Shown: piece after piece, positions 27,542-35,457 of the stretch
Layout of the letters: every line of letters starts with the position of its first letter
Numbering within the stretch: the first letter of the stretch is position 1
Assembly (NCBI RefSeq): GCF_001583495.1
Contig: NZ_LQAQ01000093.1
Coordinates: 1-64,000, forward strand
Origin: Flammeovirga sp. SJP92
GTDB lineage: Bacteria; Bacteroidota; Bacteroidia; Cytophagales; Flammeovirgaceae
Direction of reading: 5' to 3'
Length of the DNA stretch: 64,000 nt
The notes under the pieces: generated by a model
Databases searched by the model: none
The model's input: the letters and a program-made list of their open reading frames with translations, nothing else
What the model was told of the DNA's origin: nothing
Program-made: the position numbers and the translations under genes

Positions 27542-28165
27542 ATGAGAAAAAAAATCATCATTGTCGAAGATAATAAAGATGTCCAAGAAGCTTTCAAACT
27601 TCTAATCGAAACAAAAACAAATGATTACTCTGTTATCAGCACCTATGATAACTGTGAAGACGCACTGTCAAATTTAAAATCTGATAAACCTGATATCGTT
27701 TTAATGGATATTGATTTACCAGGAATGAATGGAATTGAAGGGACAAGACAGATACGTCAAACATTGCCAAAAACTGATATTTTGATTATTTCTGTACACG
27801 AAAACAGTCAATATGTATTTGATGCATTGTGTGCAGGAGCGACAGGTTATATCACAAAAAACAGCAATCACACACAACTTTTAAAAGCATTAGATGAAGT
27901 TTCTGCAGGTGGGGCACCAATGTCTACTCATATTGCAAAATTGGTTGTAAAATCTTTCCGAAGAGAAAGTGAGTCGCCTTTAACAGGCAGAGAAACCGAT
28001 GTGCTGAATTTATTGGCGGAAGGAAAAAGCTATATGGATATTGCAGATCATATCTCTGTATCAAAAGATACGGTAAAATTCCATATCAAAAATATATACT
28101 TGAAGCTTCAAGTTTCAAACAAAATAGAAGCGGTTACAAAAGCCAAAAGCGAAGGTTTCATCTAG
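27542..28165 (+). CDS. NarL/FixJ-family response regulator
   Basis: This 207-residue protein has a receiver domain with acidic pocket VEDN (9-11) and phospho-acceptor Asp56 (IVLMDIDLPGMNG). A C-terminal LuxR-type HTH (about 145-207, LTGRETDVLNLLAEGKSYMDIADHISVSKDTVKFHIKNIY) follows. It is the natural partner of the HisKA_3 kinase upstream. A terminator-like hairpin separates the two genes, so their ratio may be regulated. A REP-like palindrome follows the stop codon at once. Confidence 0.92.
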   Translation: MRKKIIIVEDNKDVQEAFKLLIETKTNDYSVISTYDNCEDALSNLKSDKPDIVLMDIDLPGMNGIEGTRQIRQTLPKTDILIISVHENSQYVFDALCAGATGYITKNSNHTQLLKALDEVSAGGAPMSTHIAKLVVKSFRRESESPLTGRETDVLNLLAEGKSYMDIADHISVSKDTVKFHIKNIYLKLQVSNKIEAVTKAKSEGFI

Positions 28166-28167
28166 TA

Positions 28168-28190
28168 GGGGCAGACCTATGTGTCTGACC
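28168..28190. repeat. GTAGGG-headed palindrome GGGCAGACC...GTCTGACC
   Basis: GTAGGGGCAGACC, TATGT, GTCTGACC begins 3 bp after the response regulator stop. It has the same head and layout as the minus-strand repeat at 2786-2753, with a different stem sequence. Confidence 0.5.
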
Positions 28191-28265
28191 GAATAGGCAA
28201 AAAAGGCTTGTCTGATTAAAATCTATAACTAACCAAACACAACCAACAAACCAAAATCATACAAT

Positions 28266-28303
28266 AAAAAAAGGTCTGATGTTCGAAACATCAGACCTTT
28301 TTT
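28266..28303. terminator. Bidirectional terminator
   Basis: AAGGTCTGATGTT and AACATCAGACCTT make a 13-bp perfect stem with a CGA loop, with A and T runs on either side. It serves the response regulator gene and the convergent small gene. Confidence 0.9.
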
Positions 28304-28321
28304 AGTCGAAGTAATAAGAAA

Positions 28322-28468
28322 TTACTTAGCAGCGAATTCAGCTTTGATAGCTTCTACGTCTACTTTCTTGATCACTGGCTTAGCGCTCAAACGTTGGATT
28401 GTAGTAACGCGAGTTTTAGCGATCGTTTTATTTCTTTTACTTTTTCTGATAAGTTTTGTATATCCCAT
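28322..28468 (-). CDS. 48-residue basic protein, possibly ribosome-associated
   Basis: A small gene missed by length cut-offs. The product MGYTKLIRKSKRNKTIAKT... ends ...VEAIKAEFAAK, with 14 Lys/Arg and 3 acidic residues in 48. I cannot name the family. It has its own consensus promoter (28560-28530) and a strong terminator 19 bp after the stop. The TTTGCAC promoter form is the one used by ribosomal genes. Size, charge and promoter suggest a small ribosomal or nucleic-acid-associated protein. It is not bS21, Thx, bL34, bL36 or DUF4295 by eye. Confidence 0.75.
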   Translation of the reverse strand: MGYTKLIRKSKRNKTIAKTRVTTIQRLSAKPVIKKVDVEAIKAEFAAK

Positions 28469-28529
28469 GACTATATTTTATAAAATATCAATTATCAAAT
28501 TAAGACATATTCCTAGAAATATGAGCGTG

Positions 28530-28560
28530 CAAATTTAACTGATATATCCCTATTGCTCAA
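28530..28560 (-). promoter_or_regulatory. Consensus promoter of the 48-residue protein gene
   Basis: Minus-strand TTG (28560-28558), 20-nt spacer and TAAATTTG (28537-28530), continuing GCACGCTC. The leader would be about 55 nt. Confidence 0.7.
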
Positions 28561-28679
28561 ATTCTTTTCAAAAAAAGAAGAAGAAATTTCAATATTATCC
28601 GAAAAAAGTAGCTTAACGGCTATAAATTAAGCTATTTCAGACCATTAAATATTTGTTATCTGACCAAATTTAAACTTCT

Positions 28680-29198
28680 ATGCACAAACAAAAACTTCAA
28701 AATACCATCATTTCCACCAAAAGACTCTTCTTAAAAAGATTTTCCACTGAAGACGCTCTCCCATTTTACACCATGAATTTAGATAAAGAAGTAATGCAAT
28801 TTACAGGCGATGCTCCTTTTAAAAGTGTAGAAGAAGCAAAAGCTTTTATAGAAAATTATGATCACTATCAGAAATATGAATATGGGCGGTGGTCTGTTTT
28901 TTTAAAAGATAGCGAAGAGTACATTGGTTTCTGCGGATTGAAATTTTCTGAAGAAAAAAATGAAGTTGATATTGGCTTTCGCTTTATAAAAAAACACTGG
29001 AATAAAGGATACGCTACTGAATCTGCATTAGGTTGTTTTGAGTATGCACAAGAACATGGCATCAAGAAAATAGTAGCAAGAGCCCATCAAGATAATACCG
29101 CTTCAGTAAAAGTGATCCAAAAACTAGGGATGACATTCAGTCATTTTTTTGAAGAGCATAAAGAAAAATGGATTCAATATCAAATTCATTTTGACTAG
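28680..29198 (+). CDS. GNAT acetyltransferase, RimJ/RimL type
   Basis: This 172-residue protein is a full-length GNAT acetyltransferase of the RimJ/RimL subgroup. Features are STKRLFLKRFSTEDALPFYTMN at the start, YIGFCGLKF (strand 4), FRFIKKHWNKGYATESALGC (acetyl-CoA-binding loop, here N-K-G-Y-A), and ARAHQDNTASVKVIQKLGM. It transfers acetyl from acetyl-CoA to an amine, which may be a protein N-terminus or a small molecule; the substrate is unknown. Single gene. Confidence 0.88.
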   Translation: MHKQKLQNTIISTKRLFLKRFSTEDALPFYTMNLDKEVMQFTGDAPFKSVEEAKAFIENYDHYQKYEYGRWSVFLKDSEEYIGFCGLKFSEEKNEVDIGFRFIKKHWNKGYATESALGCFEYAQEHGIKKIVARAHQDNTASVKVIQKLGMTFSHFFEEHKEKWIQYQIHFD

Positions 29199-29270
29199 GG
29201 ATATTCTGTGGTTAATTTAGTACTTCGTATTATAACTATATTGTAAACTAAGTTTTCGAATATTAATGGT

Positions 29271-29559
29271 ATTTAGGAGTCAGGAGATTTCTGATGACCT
29301 GTAGGACACGAATGACGCTTACGCTTAATATTCGTACCAGTAGACTTTTTTAGTTTGATAGTGCTTCCCCCGGCCTTGAAGGGAAAAGCGTTAAGAATTT
29401 CATGAATTGAGCCGTTAAAAATGATTTTCTTGTTTGAGCAAAGCGAGTTTAAAATCATTTAGGTGAGAGGAATGAAATTTAGCTTTTGACTTCTAAGCCT
29501 TGAATTTTTTGCTTCGTTTTTGTTTCAAGACAAAAATGAAGAAGAAGGTAGCTTGAAAG
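29271..29559 (-). repeat. Dispersed 290-bp non-coding repeat, copy 2 (inverted)
   Basis: The reverse complement of this spacer aligns with 6677-6967 along its length, including GAAGCAAAAAATTC..., the AAGTCAAAAGCTAAATTTC core and the TTAAGCGTAAGCGTCAT end. A TTTTTGT/ACAAAAA hairpin is intact here and decayed in copy 1. It lies between the GNAT gene and rnhA. Confidence 0.8.
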
Positions 29560-29641
29560 GAAGCCTTATTAAACTTATAGAAATGCCTATTGAAAGTTGA
29601 TGAAAATTTAGTTTACAATGTAACAACTGATAAAAGTAAGA

Positions 29642-30289
29642 ATGGGCGGAAGTAAGAAACCAAAGTTTTATGTGGTATGGTCGGGAGGAACTCCTGGTAT
29701 TTATACATCATGGGCAGATTGTCAAAAACATGTGCAAGGAGTAAAAGGAGCCAAATACAAATCATTTGACTCTAGAAGGGAAGCTGAAATAGCCTTTAAA
29801 GGTAAACCGTCTGAATACATTGTAAAGAAAAAAGCAGGAGAAAAACCTAAGCAAGTTTATGATCCTTCCGTGGGATTGCCCATTACAATCAACAGTATTG
29901 CCACAGACGCGGCGTGCAGTGGTGCTAGAGGTCCTATGGAATACCGTGGCGTGTGGATTGAAACAGGTCAGGAGTTATTTAAAATGGGCCCTTACGAGGA
30001 CGGCACCAACAATATTGGTGAGTTTCTGGGAATAGTACACGCTTTGGCTTACTTAAAACAGCACAATTATGATCAGACGATTGTGTACACCGATAGCCGT
30101 ACGGCCATGAAGTGGGTCCGTGATAAGAAAATCAAGACCACTTTAGACCGAAATCACAAAAATGAAGAACTGTTTGTTTTAGTAGACAGGGCTTTGAAGT
30201 GGCTTGAAAGTAATTCCTATATGAATCCAATCCGAAAGTGGGAAACCAAAGCTTGGGGTGAAATCCCTGCCGACTTCGGAAGAAAATAA
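29642..30289 (+). CDS. rnhA: Ribonuclease HI with N-terminal viroplasmin domain
   Basis: This 215-residue enzyme cuts the RNA strand of RNA-DNA hybrids. The N-terminal viroplasmin/RNase-H-N domain (residues 7-52, KFYVVWSGGTPGIYTSWADCQKHVQGVKGAKYKSF) binds hybrids. The catalytic domain has IATDAACSG (first Asp), NNIGEFLGIVHAL (Glu) and VYTDSRTAMKWV (second Asp). The segment AACSGARGPMEYRGVW matches the Bacteroidota form. It is followed 72 bp later by ppk2. Confidence 0.93.
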   Translation: MGGSKKPKFYVVWSGGTPGIYTSWADCQKHVQGVKGAKYKSFDSRREAEIAFKGKPSEYIVKKKAGEKPKQVYDPSVGLPITINSIATDAACSGARGPMEYRGVWIETGQELFKMGPYEDGTNNIGEFLGIVHALAYLKQHNYDQTIVYTDSRTAMKWVRDKKIKTTLDRNHKNEELFVLVDRALKWLESNSYMNPIRKWETKAWGEIPADFGRK

Positions 30290-30360
30290 TAGCAGTGCAT
30301 GTGGTACATCTTTCTACAGATAGCCTACATGCCTTTACCTACAACTAAAAATTACCATTT

Positions 30361-31161
30361 ATGAGCGAAGACAAGTATACCAAAAAAGGAAAACTACAGA
30401 AAGACTATTACGAGGAGGAATTAGAAAAACTGCAGACAGAATTTGTAAAAATGCAGGAGTGGGTAAAGAAAGAGGGCTTGAAAGTAGTAGTGATTTTTGA
30501 AGGTAGAGATGCTGCCGGAAAAGGCGGTGTGATCAAAAGAATAACTGAAAAACTCAATCCACGTGTGGCTAAAATTGTAGCATTGGGTGTACCTACGGAA
30601 AGAGAAAAATCACAATGGTATTTCCAGCGTTATGTACCGCATCTTCCTGCAGGTGGTGAGATTGTCTTATTTGACAGAAGCTGGTACAACAGAGCAGGTG
30701 TTGAGCATGTAATGGGTTTCTGTACTGAAGATCAATATCAGGAGTTTTTAAGGACATGTCCGGAGTTTGAAAGAATGCTGATTCGTTCGGGTATCATTCT
30801 CATCAAATATTGGTTCTCCGTTTCAGACGATGAGCAGGAAAAACGTTTTTCTGAGCGTATCAATTCTTCTATCAAAAGATGGAAATTCTCTGAGATGGAT
30901 TTGGAATCAAGAGACAAATGGGTAGAATATTCTAAAGCAAAGGATAATATGTTTGCTTATACAGATACCAAACAATCTCCTTGGTATGTAGTCAAAGCGG
31001 ATGATAAAAAGAAAGCGAGACTAAACTGCATGAGTCATTTACTATCAAAAATTCCTTATGAGGAAATCAAATACAAGAAGATTGACTTACCTCCTATCAA
31101 TAAGGAAGGGTATGTAAGACCACCGCTTGATGATCAGACATTTGTGCCGGATAAATACTAA
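30361..31161 (+). CDS. ppk2: Polyphosphate kinase 2
   Basis: This 266-residue cytoplasmic enzyme uses polyphosphate to phosphorylate nucleoside diphosphates (or the reverse). It shows Walker A GRDAAGKGG (48-56), Walker B FDRSWYNR (D105 to R111), and the lid region KYWFSVSDDEQEKRF. Length and a single domain match short class I PPK2 proteins. The C-terminal YVRPPLDDQTFVPDKY is family-typical. It may be co-transcribed with rnhA and ends at an intrinsic terminator. Confidence 0.95.
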   Translation: MSEDKYTKKGKLQKDYYEEELEKLQTEFVKMQEWVKKEGLKVVVIFEGRDAAGKGGVIKRITEKLNPRVAKIVALGVPTEREKSQWYFQRYVPHLPAGGEIVLFDRSWYNRAGVEHVMGFCTEDQYQEFLRTCPEFERMLIRSGIILIKYWFSVSDDEQEKRFSERINSSIKRWKFSEMDLESRDKWVEYSKAKDNMFAYTDTKQSPWYVVKADDKKKARLNCMSHLLSKIPYEEIKYKKIDLPPINKEGYVRPPLDDQTFVPDKY

Positions 31162-31174
31162 TTATTAGATATTC

Positions 31175-31214
31175 AAAATCCTGTTAGTGATACCATTCAA
31201 CTGACAGGATTTTT
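31175..31214 (+). terminator. Terminator after ppk2
   Basis: AAAATCCTGT-T-AGT pairs with ACT-G-ACAGGATTTT, followed by T residues. Confidence 0.8.
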
Positions 31215-31317
31215 TATTTCCCAAAAACACCCATTTTTTCACTTTCCCATTTCATCATTTCACCTCCCAATATCTTCACTTCACTCACTTCTCTATAAAT
31301 ACAGCCTCTCACCCGCC

Positions 31318-31325
31318 TACTTTTG
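31318..31325 (+). promoter_or_regulatory. -7 element of the RND efflux operon
   Basis: TACTTTTG matches TAnnTTTG. No TTG lies at -33. The upstream 95 bases (31209-31303) have no G at all on this strand. Transcription near 31332 excludes the in-frame TTG at 31336 and supports ATG 31360 as the start of the adaptor gene. Confidence 0.5.
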
Positions 31326-31359
31326 GTTTGTCACATTGACTCATCAAAAATTATTAAAC

Positions 31360-32415
31360 ATGAAAAAACTACTCGGAATACTTCTTATGGGAAGCTTAAT
31401 AATAGGATGTACTTCTACTGCTGAAGAGACATCTAAAGAAAAAATAAAATACGTGAAAATAGAGACTGTAGCGGATCAGAACATGAAGTCTGATATCACT
31501 TTTAATAGTCAAGTAAAGGAGAAAACTGAAGTGGTGCTGTCTTTTAGAATTGGAGGTCCTGTTCAAAAAATTAGAGTGAAGCAAGGTGATTATGTCAAGA
31601 AAGGACAAATTATCGCTCAGGTGGATCAACGTGATTATCTTTTACAATTAGAACAAACGAAAACACAATACGAACAGGCTAAAAAGGAGTTGGCACGTTA
31701 TCAGAAATTATACGATAGCAATAAACTTCCTGAAAATACTTACGACAAAATGAAATCGGGTGTAACGTTAGCCAAAATTGCTTTCGAAAATGCTCAAAAT
31801 CAGCTTTACGATACAGATTTAAGAGCCCCAATTTCAGGTTATATTTCTTCAAAGTTTATTAATGATCATACCACTGTTGGACCAGGAGTTCCTGTAGTTG
31901 CTATGATTGATGTTTCCACATTGGAAGTCACTACCAAAGTTCCCTCTTCACAACTTCATTTAGTGCAATATATCAAGAAGGCTCAATTGGACATTCAAAG
32001 TCTACAATTGGAGCACCTTCCATTAGAATTCAAAACCATTAGCGAAAAAGCAGGAAGAGATGATTTGTATGAATTGACTTTCCTTTTGAAAGATGCTGAC
32101 CAACGTATCAAATCGGGAATGTTGGGTACAACACACGTTTCTTTTGAAGGAAAAAACACTCAGCTTTCTATTCCATTATCATCTGTTTTTGATGGTCACA
32201 AAGAAACTTCCGTTTGGGTACTTCAAAAAGGAAATACACTGAAGAAAAGAACTGTAGTCCTTGGTAAACCCTTAAATGACGGACGTGTGGAAGTACTGTC
32301 GGGTTTAACTACCAACGAACAAATTGTCGTAGCAGGTGTGTATGATCTCATCGAGAATCAAGCTGTAGCACCCATTCAACAACCATCGAAATCAAACATA
32401 GGAGGGCTTTTATAA
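31360..32415 (+). CDS. RND efflux periplasmic adaptor lipoprotein
   Basis: ATG 31360 gives 351 residues with a lipoprotein signal (MKKLLGILLMGSLIIGC, Cys 17). It has the membrane-fusion-protein layout: a split lipoyl domain (RIGGPVQKIRVKQGDYVKKGQIIAQVD and DLRAPISGYIS), a coiled-coil hairpin between them (about 90-150), a beta-barrel, and a membrane-proximal domain. It links the inner-membrane pump to TolC. Its stop codon overlaps the pump start (TAATG), so translation is coupled. Confidence 0.93.
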   Translation: MKKLLGILLMGSLIIGCTSTAEETSKEKIKYVKIETVADQNMKSDITFNSQVKEKTEVVLSFRIGGPVQKIRVKQGDYVKKGQIIAQVDQRDYLLQLEQTKTQYEQAKKELARYQKLYDSNKLPENTYDKMKSGVTLAKIAFENAQNQLYDTDLRAPISGYISSKFINDHTTVGPGVPVVAMIDVSTLEVTTKVPSSQLHLVQYIKKAQLDIQSLQLEHLPLEFKTISEKAGRDDLYELTFLLKDADQRIKSGMLGTTHVSFEGKNTQLSIPLSSVFDGHKETSVWVLQKGNTLKKRTVVLGKPLNDGRVEVLSGLTTNEQIVVAGVYDLIENQAVAPIQQPSKSNIGGLL

Positions 32416-35400
32416 TGTTAGAAAAATTACTAGATCAAAAAGCACTCATCACTTCATTGTTGATTGCAGTGCTGATAGGTGGCGTATTTTCTTACCTCAA
32501 TATAGGTAAACTAGAAGACGCTGAAATTCCTTTGAAATCCGCCATTGTGATCACTCCATATCCTGGTGCGACACAACATGAAGTAGAATTGGAAGTGACC
32601 GACGTTTTAGAGCGTGGTATCATGAAGTTGGAAAACATCGATAAAGTAACTTCTACTTCGTCTGCAGGTTTATCGGTGATTCAAATTGATATCCAACAAA
32701 CCGTAGACACAGATGATTTACCACAGCTTTGGGACCACTTGAGAAGGAAGGTCAAGGACGTAGAAATGTATTTACCAAGCGGTGCTTACACTCCTATTGT
32801 CAACGATGATTTTGCGGATACTTACGGCATGTTGTATGCCATTACTTCTGATGGATATACACTGCCAGAACTTCAAAAATATACTGAACTTGTTGAAAGA
32901 GAGATTTTAAAAGTAGATGGGATCAGAAGAGCTCAAATCTTTGGTACACAAACAGAAGCAATTGAGGTACTGTTTGACCAGGAAAAACTAGCGGGCATGA
33001 AGATCAATCCGATCTATATCGCTTTGGAAATGAGAAACCAAAGTGAGATTGCTAATGCTGGAAATCTTGATATAGAGGCACTATCAATGCGTATTAATGT
33101 AGAAAATAAGTTTGATGATATCAGTGATGTTGAAAACCTTATTATTCAGATTCCACAAGGAGGTACAGTACGTTTAGGAGATATTGCCACGATCAAAAGA
33201 AGCTTCCTTGCTCCAAAACGTGAAGGTTTATATTTCAATGGTCAACAGGCTTTGGCGCTTGGTTTTTCAAATGAATCAGGAATCAATGTTGTTGAATTAG
33301 GAGACCGATTGAATGTGCGTATGGCCGAAATTCAAGAGGAACTTCCTGCCGGTATTCAAATCAAAGAAATTTATTCTCAACCGAGTAGAGTAGAATTAGC
33401 TGTAAACGACTTCGTATTTAACCTTGTCGTTTCCATTATCATCGTGATTGTGATTCTACTTTTAGCCATGGGTTACCGTTCTGGTTTATTAATTTCAAGT
33501 GGCTTATTATTTACCATCTTGGGTACATTGATCGTTATGCTGATGATCGACTTACCATTGCACCGAGTTACTTTGGCCGCTATCATCTTAGCGATGGGTA
33601 TGTTGGTAGACAACTCTATTGTGGTAGCAGATGGTATTTTGGTAGACCTCAAAAAAGGTGTGGATCCGAAATTAGCATTTGTCAATACGGCCAAGAAAAC
33701 AGCCATGCCTTTATTGGGTGCGACTATGATTGCTATTCTTGCTTTCTTCCCATTAGCTATGGCGCCTCACTCCGCAGGGGAATTCTTAAGCTCACTGTTT
33801 ACCGTATTAGTGATTTCATTATTACTCAGCTGGATTTTTGCCATGATTCAAACGCCTTTTATGGCTAAATATTTCTACAGAAAAGAAGGAAATAAAAGAC
33901 AGGAAGACCAACCGACTCCTTATGATAACTCCATCTATAGATTGTTCAAATCTTCGTTGATGTTTTCATTAAAATATAAAAACTCATTTTTGATTGGTAG
34001 CACGGTTCTTTTGGTAGGATCGCTGTACGCAATGCAATTTATGAGAGTCGATTTCATGCCTAAGATTCCTTATGATCAATTCGTCATCGAGTACAAACTA
34101 CCTGAAGGAAGTAATCTTGAGGCCGTAGAAAAAGAGATGAGAGAAATTGAGGGAGAAATCGAGCAGTTTGATAACATCAAAAACATCACACTTTCATTAG
34201 GAAGACCTCCTGCCCGATTCACTTTGATGCGACCAATGTCAAATGGAGGCATGAACTACGGTGAATTTATTATTGAAACGACCACTGTTGAGAGTGTCGC
34301 TGAAGTAATTCCAAAAGTGCAACAGTTCTTGGATGAAAATTATCCACATGCCAATTATAGATTATTGGAGTACGGAGCCGCTTTTGAAAGTTCTGAATTA
34401 GCCGTGGAGTTTAGAGGTCCAGACCCTGCCGTTTTAAGAGAGTTAAGCAACCAAGCCAAATTGATTTTATTGAATAGTCCAATGTCCAAAAATGTCACGG
34501 ATGATTGGGGCAATAAATCCAAAAGAATCACACCTCAATACTCATTAGAACATGCACAACGCTTAGGAATTACAAGATTGGACATGGGACGCTCTTTACA
34601 AATTCAATCCAGCGGAATGCCAATCGGAGCCCTTTATGATGGTAAAAACCAAATTCCAATTGTACTGAAAAGTAAAACCGCATTGGATCAGAATATTGAA
34701 AACATTGGCAATGTACCTGTATGGGGTGAGCGTTCTCAATTCAGTGTTCCATTGGCACATATCACTGATTCTATAAAGGTAGACTTAGAAGATTTTGCAG
34801 TCAAAAGGATTGACGGAACAAGATGTATCAGTGTAGAAAGTGATGTGAAAGCAGGTTTTACAGGTGTAGAACTTCTCAATGATATCAAAGAAGACATCGA
34901 AGCAATTCATTTACCTAACGGGTATTCGATCACATACGGAGGTATGGTAGGTGTTCAAGACGATGCCAACAAAGCCTTGTTCAAATACTTCCCATTAGCC
35001 ATTGGTTTGATTGTGATTATCACCATTGCTTTGTTCAATAACCTGAAGCAATCACTGATTGTATTTATGATGATTCCTTTCGCCTTTGTGGGGGTGAGTA
35101 TCGGTTTCAATATTACAGGTATGTTCTTCAACTTCATGGCCATTATTGGAGCATTAGGTTTGATTGGTATGATTATCAAAAATGCCATTGTATTACTAGA
35201 TGAAATCAACCTTGGACTCGATGAAGGAAAAAGCAGATTGGAGGCGACTATTGATGCCGCTATGTCAAGAATGCGTCCTGTAATGATGGCTTCTATGACC
35301 ACTATTCTAGGGATGATACCATTACTTTCAGATCCTATGTTCGGTGCATTAGCACTGACCATTATGGCAGGTCTTTTAGGAGGTACATTGATCACATTGA

Positions 35401-35450
35401 TGGTGATTCCGGTGTTATATGCCTCTATGTATCGTATTGAAGTTAAATAA
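32415..35450 (+). CDS. RND-family efflux pump (AcrB-like)
   Basis: This 1011-residue inner-membrane pump has the twelve-helix RND layout, with two large periplasmic loops after TM1 and TM7. Helix 4 has MGMLVDNSIVVADGI, with the D-N pair of drug-efflux members. TITIPYPGATQHEVE-like residues (PYPGATQHEVELEVTDVLERG) mark the pore domain. The C-terminal GMIPLLSDPMFGALALTIMAGLLGG is typical. The substrate cannot be deduced. It is encoded between its adaptor and TolC genes, with a LytS/LytTR pair directly after. Confidence 0.95.
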   Translation: MLEKLLDQKALITSLLIAVLIGGVFSYLNIGKLEDAEIPLKSAIVITPYPGATQHEVELEVTDVLERGIMKLENIDKVTSTSSAGLSVIQIDIQQTVDTDDLPQLWDHLRRKVKDVEMYLPSGAYTPIVNDDFADTYGMLYAITSDGYTLPELQKYTELVEREILKVDGIRRAQIFGTQTEAIEVLFDQEKLAGMKINPIYIALEMRNQSEIANAGNLDIEALSMRINVENKFDDISDVENLIIQIPQGGTVRLGDIATIKRSFLAPKREGLYFNGQQALALGFSNESGINVVELGDRLNVRMAEIQEELPAGIQIKEIYSQPSRVELAVNDFVFNLVVSIIIVIVILLLAMGYRSGLLISSGLLFTILGTLIVMLMIDLPLHRVTLAAIILAMGMLVDNSIVVADGILVDLKKGVDPKLAFVNTAKKTAMPLLGATMIAILAFFPLAMAPHSAGEFLSSLFTVLVISLLLSWIFAMIQTPFMAKYFYRKEGNKRQEDQPTPYDNSIYRLFKSSLMFSLKYKNSFLIGSTVLLVGSLYAMQFMRVDFMPKIPYDQFVIEYKLPEGSNLEAVEKEMREIEGEIEQFDNIKNITLSLGRPPARFTLMRPMSNGGMNYGEFIIETTTVESVAEVIPKVQQFLDENYPHANYRLLEYGAAFESSELAVEFRGPDPAVLRELSNQAKLILLNSPMSKNVTDDWGNKSKRITPQYSLEHAQRLGITRLDMGRSLQIQSSGMPIGALYDGKNQIPIVLKSKTALDQNIENIGNVPVWGERSQFSVPLAHITDSIKVDLEDFAVKRIDGTRCISVESDVKAGFTGVELLNDIKEDIEAIHLPNGYSITYGGMVGVQDDANKALFKYFPLAIGLIVIITIALFNNLKQSLIVFMMIPFAFVGVSIGFNITGMFFNFMAIIGALGLIGMIIKNAIVLLDEINLGLDEGKSRLEATIDAAMSRMRPVMMASMTTILGMIPLLSDPMFGALALTIMAGLLGGTLITLMVIPVLYASMYRIEVK

Positions 35451-35457
35451 GAAAATT

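Noticed and set aside
24282-28165. One hybrid two-component gene broken by a frameshift
   Set aside because: The kinase ends naturally after a complete HATPase domain, and the regulator has its own ATG, complete receiver and HTH, with a terminator between.
29273-29458. Minus-strand 61-codon frame in the second 290-bp repeat
   Set aside because: The frame is not kept in copy 1 at 6.7-7.0 kb, so it is not under coding selection.
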